A stretch of 13,309 bases of DNA from DATDPY01 sp964395765 (GTDB lineage: Bacteria; Bacteroidota; Bacteroidia; Cytophagales; Cyclobacteriaceae). Below the pieces are notes generated by a model. That model made no database searches. It saw only the letters and a program-made list of their open reading frames with translations, and was not told where the DNA came from. Below are positions 8,383 to 13,309 of this stretch, in pieces. The translations under genes and the position numbers were made by a program. The DNA lies in the NCBI GenBank assembly GCA_964395765.1, contig CAYNCU010000118.1, positions 1 through 13,309 on the forward strand, written 5' to 3'. Within the stretch, counting starts at the first letter, position 1. Every line of letters begins with the position of its first letter.

Positions 8383-8747
8383 TATCGGAGAACTTTATTG
8401 ATGGTTCCTAGTAATTTATCTTTCACGAAGGGTTTCACGATCCAACCTGTGGCGCCGGCGCCGCGGGCCTCATTTTTTTTGTCCAGCTGTGACTCAGTCG
8501 TCAGTACCAGGATCGGAACATATTGGTAGGACTTGTGCCCCCGGATCTCTTTGATCAGACCGATACCGTCCATGTTAGGCATATTGAGGTCGGTAATCAC
8601 AAGGTCAATGGGATCTCCGTTTAAATGTTTGAGGGCATCAATGCCGTCATTCCCTTTAAGGACTTCGTGGCCGTCGCCTTCAAGCGTGTACCCGACTATT
8701 TCGCGGATACTTTCCGAATCGTCGACAATTAAGATTTTCTTTTTCAT
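8382..8747 (-). CDS. cheY: CheY-like single-domain response regulator
   Basis: This 121-aa receiver has no output domain. The acidic pocket D9/D10 (LIVDDSES), the phospho-acceptor D53 (VITDLNMPNMDG), the switch residue T83 (VLTTES) and K105 (GWIVKPF) are all present. Trp102 occupies the aromatic switch position, which is Tyr106 in E. coli CheY. It is the presumed diffusible output, phosphorylated by the CheA encoded immediately downstream. Its target is not in this window. It starts only 2 nt after the STAS gene, so the STAS protein and CheY are probably made together. CheY is firm as a domain call; its cellular output is unknown. Confidence 0.95.
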   Translation of the reverse strand: MKKKILIVDDSESIREIVGYTLEGDGHEVLKGNDGIDALKHLNGDPIDLVITDLNMPNMDGIGLIKEIRGHKSYQYVPILVLTTESQLDKKNEARGAGATGWIVKPFVKDKLLGTINKVLR

Positions 8748-8749
8748 TG

Positions 8750-9025
8750 TTATTTTAAATTTTTGATTATGGAGTCAAATCCGGTATTGATTAACAGGTT
8801 TTTGATTTCCGGGTGAAGTTTGTGAATGGAAAGTGTATCCAGGTATTTCGATAGCAGGAGGGAATGCAGCAGCTGCACCCCTGCGAAATCGAGATCTGAG
8901 ATATTTTTTAACGCGAGACTAACCCCGGTACCTTCCGAAGCGCGGGAAACAATCTTGTCCCTGATGACCCCGGCATTACCGATCGTCAGCTCGCGATTAA
9001 TGGTTATATTTTTACTTTTTGTCAT
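8750..9025 (-). CDS. STAS-domain protein (anti-sigma-factor-antagonist / MlaB-like fold)
   Basis: This 91-aa protein is a lone STAS domain: ITINRELTIGNAGVIRDKI at the N-terminus, a central ISDLDFAGVQLLHSL, and a C-terminal IKNLLINTGF helix. In SpoIIAA-type antagonists the central loop is D-S-S-G, with a Ser that is phosphorylated. Here it is D46-F47-A48-G49, so classical Ser phosphorylation looks impossible. Several STAS proteins outside sigma-factor pathways also lack this Ser. It lies 10 nt after the 543-aa helical protein and 2 nt before cheY, inside the chemosensory operon. That position suggests a protein-binding role in the signalling complex. No anti-sigma kinase gene is visible nearby. 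Confidence 0.85.
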   Translation of the reverse strand: MTKSKNITINRELTIGNAGVIRDKIVSRASEGTGVSLALKNISDLDFAGVQLLHSLLLSKYLDTLSIHKLHPEIKNLLINTGFDSIIKNLK

Positions 9026-9035
9026 GTTTATATTG

Positions 9036-10667
9036 TTAAAATAATTCTACTTCTCCTTTTTCGGTTCCAGGTCCGTCGGCGAAAAGTTCTTCCTCCTGCC
9101 GGAGCCCCAGGGTCTTGTCGTGATTTATTCTTTCACTTTGCATGGAATAGGTTTTCCTGAAGTCATCGAGGACCAGTGACTTCCGCATATCATCTGCCTC
9201 ATTACTCCATGGATATTTCCCGGCCACCAGGTGTTCAAGGTTGCCGATAATCCGCGAGGTGCCTTCATACATTGCCTCGATATGCGTATATCTGAATTTA
9301 GCCGCTTCCAGGGATATGATGACCTCATCGAAGAGCTGGTCACTCACCTGGATAAGCTTGGAATGTTTCATATCCAATACTTTTTTCCCAGCTACCAGGT
9401 CATCGGTGCCGGCAAAGCTTGCCCACTGGGATTCAATCTCCCTGTAATTGAAATTATGAGCGGTGAGGTGTGCCGGCTCAAGGGCGTTCAGGATTACCTC
9501 CTTCACTTTTCCTTTTATCGTCTTGATTTCATTGATGACCCGGTCAATGCCGGTGCCCAACAACTCCAGATCCTGCTCGCCGGTGTGGAACAGGGATCCT
9601 GATTCGATATTTTTTTCTCTGTGCGATTTTCCGTTAACAGGATCCGTCCTTTTCCCGGGAAGATTAAATAATAAAGCGGCCTGGGGATTGACCATGTGAT
9701 TCAGCTTCCTGAATTTATCGCGTGAATTCACAAACCTGCTGCCGATATTATTCATCCGGTCAATGATGGCAGAGGTTGAGTTCCGGAATTCATCCTGTAA
9801 AAACCTCACCTGTGCGATAAGGATGGAACAGATTTCCGGTAAAACATAGGAATACTTATTGTTATTTCCGGTTTTTTCCTTTTCCGGGTCAAATTCAATC
9901 CGGATATTTTCAATGATGGAAATAATATGGTTCAGTTTCTGGCTGAAGATATCCTGGTACTGAAGTGAAGTAATGATCTCATCACCGGTTTGCCGGCAAA
10001 TCTCGAAATTATGAGATATGAAATCCAGGTTATTTTCAACATTCCCGTGGAATTCCGTGATATGATGCATCAGGAAATCAATGAATTTCACCACGGTATT
10101 GTATTCCGATTTCTTTGCCGCCGAGTAGCCATTATTTTTCATGACGAAAAGATCGGACAGGATATCCAGTGCATTTTCCAGTATCCCGATCATAGCCAGC
10201 AAATCGGTGGTAATCAGGTTATTGATATTTGAATCGTTCAACGCCAGGTCCTGAACAGGAGCGTCGCGGCGTATAGCGCGGGCGATCAGGTCATGGCGGA
10301 ATTCATGCTTAATATTCTTAATAGTGGAGCGAAGCTGAAGAACATTCATCAACACTCTATGTTCCCTAACCGGCACAGGTTGTCCTGCTTTGTCGGGAAG
10401 GTTCAGTTCACGGATAGAATTTTTTACTTCGTTAAGATCATGAATCAATGAGTTAAGGTCTTTATTGCTGAAGATCGATTGTAGATTTTTCAAATTCTGA
10501 AGAATGGCAGCAATTTTTTTGCTCACATTCATATATTGTGAATGGAGAAACTGAAATTCATTCTGGGTATCGGTATGGAATGAATTGATCTGATCCAGGA
10601 TGGCAGTCAGGTTCCTGTGAATTTCAGTCTGCAATTTCGGGTGTTGGCTTGATGGTTTGATGTTCAT
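9036..10667 (-). CDS. Helical chemotaxis-associated protein with CheZ-like DxxxQ motif (candidate CheY-P phosphatase)
   Basis: This 543-aa cytoplasmic protein is predicted to be nearly all helix, with no membrane segment or signal peptide. The most telling stretch is SLQYQDIFSQKLNHI at 234-248. It resembles the CheZ active-site helix (FQDLTGQ), in which Asp143 and Gln147 drive CheY-P dephosphorylation; here D239 and Q243 keep the DxxxQ spacing. The rest does not resemble CheZ, and the protein is more than twice as long. A polar linker (about 333-365) separates the N-terminal helical half from a second helical half (365-515). The chain ends in GEVELF, matching the C-terminus of the preceding gene product. 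ATG at 10667 lies 13 nt after the upstream stop. The frame stays open to 10847, but that part overlaps the sensor gene in another frame and is unlikely to be translated. Function is inferred. Confidence 0.75.
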   Translation of the reverse strand: MNIKPSSQHPKLQTEIHRNLTAILDQINSFHTDTQNEFQFLHSQYMNVSKKIAAILQNLKNLQSIFSNKDLNSLIHDLNEVKNSIRELNLPDKAGQPVPVREHRVLMNVLQLRSTIKNIKHEFRHDLIARAIRRDAPVQDLALNDSNINNLITTDLLAMIGILENALDILSDLFVMKNNGYSAAKKSEYNTVVKFIDFLMHHITEFHGNVENNLDFISHNFEICRQTGDEIITSLQYQDIFSQKLNHIISIIENIRIEFDPEKEKTGNNNKYSYVLPEICSILIAQVRFLQDEFRNSTSAIIDRMNNIGSRFVNSRDKFRKLNHMVNPQAALLFNLPGKRTDPVNGKSHREKNIESGSLFHTGEQDLELLGTGIDRVINEIKTIKGKVKEVILNALEPAHLTAHNFNYREIESQWASFAGTDDLVAGKKVLDMKHSKLIQVSDQLFDEVIISLEAAKFRYTHIEAMYEGTSRIIGNLEHLVAGKYPWSNEADDMRKSLVLDDFRKTYSMQSERINHDKTLGLRQEEELFADGPGTEKGEVELF

Positions 10668-10680
10668 ATCAGGGTTAGGT

Positions 10681-12555
10681 TCAGAATAGTTCAACAGAAA
10701 TTCTTTGGATGAAAAATGCGAAGGTTGATTCCTCCTCGAGTTTTCCGACCGACAAGGTAGTAAGCACGGATATTTCCTGACCATTCGCATCGAAGATGGA
10801 CAGCTCCGTTCTGGAGTCGATGGTTTTGGAATTTCCTTCTCCCACATAAATCACTTTGGCCGTATCTACCGAATCGGTGATCTCTACCGGGATGAATGCG
10901 CGGATGTGTTTACCAAGGGCTTTTTCACGGGGTATCTGCCAGATATCTTCGGCAGCCTTATTAAAGAAATCAATGATACCGTTGGTTTTAAAGGTTATTA
11001 CGCCGTCCTCGCAACCTTCCAGGATGGCAATATTCTTTTTACGTTCAGCCTCTATTTTCTGGATCTGCATCTGCATTTCCATCTTGGCTTCTTCAAGCTG
11101 TAAGTTCAGGTTCTCCTTGGCGGCGCTCAGGTCTTTTGTGTTTTGCCTTAATTCCTCTTCCTGTAATTTCAGCTGGTTGGTCATTTCCTGGGATTCCCTG
11201 AGCAGTCGCCTGGTCTGATTATTTGTTTTTATTCCAATAATGGTGGAAGCAATATTTTCACTTACATGTTTTACAAATTCGATCATGTGGGGTTCGAATT
11301 TCGCGAAGGAGGCCAGTTCGATCACGCCCTGAGGTTCATCATTGATGATCATCGGCACGATGAGGATCTCCCTGGGGTTGGCCTTGCCAAGCCCCGAGGT
11401 GATATGCACGAAGGAATCGGGCACATCCGACAGGTAAATAATATCTTTTTCAAGGATGGCCTGTCCCAGTAGGTTTTCTTTCAGCCCGAATTTTCCGGTT
11501 ACGTATTTTTTCCGGTCCCAGGCGTAGGTGGCCATTGTTTCCAGCAACGGCCGGCCGTCTTCTTCCTTTAAAAGGAACAACGACGACTGGTTTACATTCA
11601 GGTATTTGGTAAGGTTAATGATCATGTCTTCCGAAAGAATGGCAAGATCGTCATTGTGTTTCCGGAGGATTTCACTGAAACGGGTAAGTCCTTCATTCAC
11701 CCAGTTCCGGCGTTTATCTTCTTCGGCAACCATTTTCAGTTTTTTCTGCATCTGGATCAGGGAAGTGCCGAGCAGGTTGGTCTGACCGATATTCAGGTCC
11801 GAAGTATTGAAATCATTTTCTCCGATTCTTTGGATAAAATGGGCCACATCACTGATGTGCTGGCGCACATTTTCAATTTTGAAGGAAACCTTACCGAAGA
11901 TATCATTACGGTTTAATAATTTTCTGTTGACGATGTCGCCTTCGGAAATCATTTCAACTTGCTCTAATAATAAGTGCGCAGGATTTGTGAGACGGTTCCG
12001 TGAAATAAAATAACCCGCCAGTGAAGTGACAGCCATGAGGCTTAATAGAATGATGTCTGCTAATTGCCTTTCCCGGGCGAGGGCCGTTTTATGTTTTTCA
12101 AGACTGGCGATCTTGCGGGTCAGCAAGTCCTGTAACCCGGCCACCCGTGAAATGACGGCATCAGAGTTTTTATCATCCCCGGATTTTACAAGGGCCAGGA
12201 TCCTGTTCACCTGGTCACTGACCTGGTAATCGATCCAGTCAATGCCGAACGGCTCCCGATTATCAAAATTGAAAATTCCCTTGACCGAAGAAAGGTCCGA
12301 ACCGGTATGAAATTCTTCGGGAGAATGATGAATTTCCGGGAATATGGTGTTAATGCCCGGTTGAGAATCGGCTGACGACCACCATAGATAAATCTTTTCT
12401 ATTTGCCAGGCCGATTTATCGATTTCACGTATCGTCTGGTCTATCTGACCGTCCATCCATTTATTGACCCCGGGGACTGCCGCTAGTATGACAACCAGGA
12501 TCAGGATCAGCGTAAGGCCTCCGGAACCGGGGATCATAGATTGAATCCTCTTCAT
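10681..12555 (-). CDS. Membrane sensor protein: HAMP-like, GAF, coiled coil, PAS, no output domain
   Basis: This 624-aa protein has a first membrane helix at about 13-33 and an external region of about 130 residues. A second helix lies at about 167-185. A HAMP-like segment (about 186-280) follows, then a GAF domain (about 285-440; NEGLTRFSEIL at the start, IVPMIINDEPQGVIELAS in the core). A long coiled coil (447-507) leads to a PAS domain (508-618; ILEGCEDGVITFKTNGIIDFFN). There is no HATPase, MCP hairpin, GGDEF or other output domain. The chain ends right after the PAS in RISVELF, so VELF is shared with the next gene product. It presumably senses an external or small-molecule cue and passes it to another operon protein. 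ATG at 12555 lies 18 nt after the lipoprotein stop; an in-frame TTG at 12573 would add six residues. Confidence 0.85.
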   Translation of the reverse strand: MKRIQSMIPGSGGLTLILILVVILAAVPGVNKWMDGQIDQTIREIDKSAWQIEKIYLWWSSADSQPGINTIFPEIHHSPEEFHTGSDLSSVKGIFNFDNREPFGIDWIDYQVSDQVNRILALVKSGDDKNSDAVISRVAGLQDLLTRKIASLEKHKTALARERQLADIILLSLMAVTSLAGYFISRNRLTNPAHLLLEQVEMISEGDIVNRKLLNRNDIFGKVSFKIENVRQHISDVAHFIQRIGENDFNTSDLNIGQTNLLGTSLIQMQKKLKMVAEEDKRRNWVNEGLTRFSEILRKHNDDLAILSEDMIINLTKYLNVNQSSLFLLKEEDGRPLLETMATYAWDRKKYVTGKFGLKENLLGQAILEKDIIYLSDVPDSFVHITSGLGKANPREILIVPMIINDEPQGVIELASFAKFEPHMIEFVKHVSENIASTIIGIKTNNQTRRLLRESQEMTNQLKLQEEELRQNTKDLSAAKENLNLQLEEAKMEMQMQIQKIEAERKKNIAILEGCEDGVITFKTNGIIDFFNKAAEDIWQIPREKALGKHIRAFIPVEITDSVDTAKVIYVGEGNSKTIDSRTELSIFDANGQEISVLTTLSVGKLEEESTFAFFIQRISVELF

Positions 12556-12573
12556 CTTCTCCCGTTGTAACAA

Positions 12574-12741
12574 TTAGAAATTGAGATTTAAAGGAGGACG
12601 GGGCTTGTTGGCTCTCACGAACTTATACTGATGCATGGCCGTAGAGTAGGTCGGGCATGCACGGTAAGATGAACAGCTTCCCAGCGTCAGTAACATAAAC
12701 GCGAGGGTTACCAGGATGACAATTATTTTTATCGTTTTCAT
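12574..12741 (-). CDS. Small lipoprotein, first gene of the operon
   Basis: This 55-aa reading frame starts with MKTIKIIVILVTLAF and a hydrophobic core. It runs into the lipobox LGSC, so Cys23 would be the lipidated residue and the mature peptide about 33 residues long. That peptide begins CSSYRACPTYS and ends in a basic, Pro-rich tail (NKPRPPLNLNF). The lipobox style is typical of Bacteroidota lipoproteins, and I recall other small lipoproteins with a similar Cys-Pro segment there, but I assign no function. The next gene's ATG lies only 18 nt after the stop, which supports co-transcription. The start is preceded by an AT-rich stretch without a Shine-Dalgarno sequence. Evidence is the clear lipoprotein signal plus position. 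Confidence 0.75.
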   Translation of the reverse strand: MKTIKIIVILVTLAFMLLTLGSCSSYRACPTYSTAMHQYKFVRANKPRPPLNLNF

Positions 12742-12769
12742 AACTTTAAATTTTAAATTTTCCCAATCG

Positions 12770-12796
12770 CATTTGACCGGATTGTTTGATCAAATG
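12770..12796. repeat. Inverted repeat CATTTGA-N13-TCAAATG upstream of the operon
   Basis: Perfect 7-bp arms lie at 12770-12776 and 12790-12796. The right arm overlaps a self-complementary decamer TTTGATCAAA (12785-12794). The element sits 29-55 bp upstream of the lipoprotein start. It could be an operator, or a hairpin in the 5' leader, but 7-bp arms are short enough to arise by chance. Confidence 0.4.
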
Positions 12797-12824
12797 TGTT
12801 GCAATGATAACAGGCGATATCAAG
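12791..12824 (-). promoter_or_regulatory. Possible Bacteroidota-type promoter for the operon
   Basis: Read on the minus strand, CTTG at 12824-12821 is followed after 22 bp by CACATTTG at 12798-12791. The Bacteroidota consensus is a -33 TTTG-like element plus a -7 TAnnTTTG, so each element has one mismatch and the spacing is near the upper limit. Transcription would start about 45 nt before the lipoprotein ATG. An alternative -7, TATCATTG at 12809-12802, has no well-spaced -33. The call rests on consensus matching only. Confidence 0.25.
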
Positions 12825-13113
12825 GCATGACAGCGGGAATGAGGCAGCGGTAAGATGTCCTTATTAAAAGGCGTATATGCTTAGGGAAAGGATGGGGGCT
12901 TATTATAAAAAAACAGGTTATAGACCCCGGAAAGAACTAATCACGGTCCAGGTTAACATTAAACTGGCTGTATTCCATTCCTTCTCCTGTCTTCCGCAAT
13001 TAATTCAAAATAAATCTAAAAACGGTGAATCCTTTAATATCAAAGTGTTTTATATAGAACACGAACTGAACCGTAATGAAATCAGGTGATGATTATGCTA
13101 AAAAGGTATTTAA

Positions 13114-13148
13114 TTTCTGATTTCTGATTTCAGATTTTTGATATTTGA
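13114..13148. repeat. Five tandem 7-bp repeats, consensus TTTCTGA
   Basis: The block reads TTTCTGA, TTTCTGA, TTTCAGA, TTTTTGA, TATTTGA, exactly in 7-bp register with increasing divergence rightwards. A possible sixth copy, TATTTAA, lies at 13107-13113. The array ends 35 bp before the start of the four-helix-bundle pseudogene. I associate such short AT-rich heptamer arrays with intergenic DNA in Bacteroidota, but cannot verify this here. Confidence 0.7.
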
Positions 13149-13183
13149 GCCTTGATTCATTCATCATTTAAACCCACCCAGCT

Positions 13184-13309
13184 ATGAAAAGAATAGAATC
13201 AGAGGAAAGATTAATTGATTTTTCCGTACTTATCATTGAAATTTCTGCTCAATGAAAAAGGACAAAACCTGCCATAATCCTGGAGAATCAGATTTTGCGA
13301 TCCGCTACA
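13184..13309 (+). pseudogene. Four-helix-bundle (23S rRNA IVP-like) gene, interrupted by TGA and cut by the window edge
   Basis: From ATG 13184 the frame reads MKRIESEERLIDFSVLIIEI SAQ (split here for length), then TGA at 13253-13255. It continues in the same frame to the window end as KRTKPAIILENQILRSAT. The first part matches the start of four-helix-bundle proteins of the 23S rRNA intervening-sequence type (ERLIDFAVxII). The second part matches their next helix (xGQLLRSGT). Both halves share one frame, so a single nonsense change, possibly with a small deletion, explains the break better than a frameshift. The family's later helices lie beyond the window. The role of these common Bacteroidota proteins is not established. 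The gene is divergent from the chemosensory operon and probably unrelated. A sequencing error at the TGA is an alternative. Confidence 0.55.

Larger units (their letters stand above)
12742..13183. other. Intergenic region between divergent units; no convincing gene
   Basis: About 440 bp separate the lipoprotein start (minus strand) from the four-helix-bundle start (plus strand). The region contains an AT-rich leader, an inverted repeat at 12770-12796, weak promoter-like elements and a heptamer repeat block at 13114-13148. A 70-codon plus-strand frame at 12877-13089 has no recognisable domain and I do not consider it a gene. I saw no tRNA, riboswitch or strong terminator hairpin. Confidence 0.6.

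Noticed and set aside
9036..10667. Calling the helical protein CheZ outright
   Set aside because: Only the short DxxxQ helix resembles CheZ. Length and the remaining sequence differ, so the phosphatase role stays a hypothesis.
10668..10847. N-terminal extension of 60 residues for the DxxxQ protein
   Set aside because: The extension lies wholly within the sensor gene in another frame and reads as a low-quality Arg/Ser/Pro-rich sequence. The ATG at 10667, just after the sensor stop, fits operon spacing.
12877..13089. Plus-strand frame of 70 codons in the intergenic region
   Set aside because: It has no recognisable domain, an unusual composition, no supporting neighbour or start signal, and a length expected by chance. 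It is treated as non-coding.
13107..13148. CRISPR array or attachment site at the heptamer repeats
   Set aside because: The units are 7 bp, contiguous and without spacers, so this is a simple tandem repeat and not CRISPR.

Overview
The window carries one long chemosensory operon, transcribed entirely on the minus strand from about 12741 down to 96. Its 13 genes are closely spaced: most gaps are under 30 nt, several junctions overlap, and the largest gap is 62 nt. The host is most likely a member of the Bacteroidota, for three reasons. The leading gene has an LGSC-type lipobox. Shine-Dalgarno sequences are mostly absent, and A-rich stretches precede some starts. The right edge holds the start of a four-helix-bundle (23S rRNA intervening-sequence type) gene with AT-rich heptamer repeats, a combination I associate with this phylum. 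This is inference from sequence style, not from a marker gene. No flagellar, pilus or gliding gene is visible, so the output of the pathway is unknown.

Right edge (12742-13309): an AT-rich region of about 440 bp with a possible promoter, a CATTTGA/TCAAATG inverted repeat and five tandem 7-bp repeats. It is followed on the plus strand by the 5' part of a four-helix-bundle gene interrupted by an in-frame TGA.

Operon in transcription order: a 55-aa lipoprotein (12741-12574); a membrane sensor with HAMP-like, GAF, coiled-coil and PAS regions but no output domain (12555-10681); a 543-aa soluble helical protein with a CheZ-like DxxxQ motif (10667-9036); a STAS protein (9025-8750); CheY (8747-8382); CheA (8382-6364); CheW (6348-5827); a membrane MCP without an external sensor domain (5764-4499); CheR (4502-3612); a soluble histidine-kinase-like protein with an intact ATP site but no phospho-accepting His (3594-2788); CheD (2758-2261); CheB (2250-1165); and a PAS/HisKA protein that keeps the His but has lost the ATP-binding motifs (1187-96). 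The first 63 bases may be the tail of a convergent plus-strand gene.

How they may work together: CheA, CheW and the MCP form the core kinase array. CheR, CheB and CheD provide adaptation. CheY is the diffusible output, and the 543-aa protein is a candidate CheY-P phosphatase, since no CheZ, CheC or CheX is recognisable. Three things look unusual. First, two kinase-like proteins are degenerate in opposite halves. Second, a sensor without an output shares an operon with an MCP without a sensor. Third, two adjacent proteins end in the same C-terminal residues, VELF. These are hypotheses from motif reading only; no database search was run.
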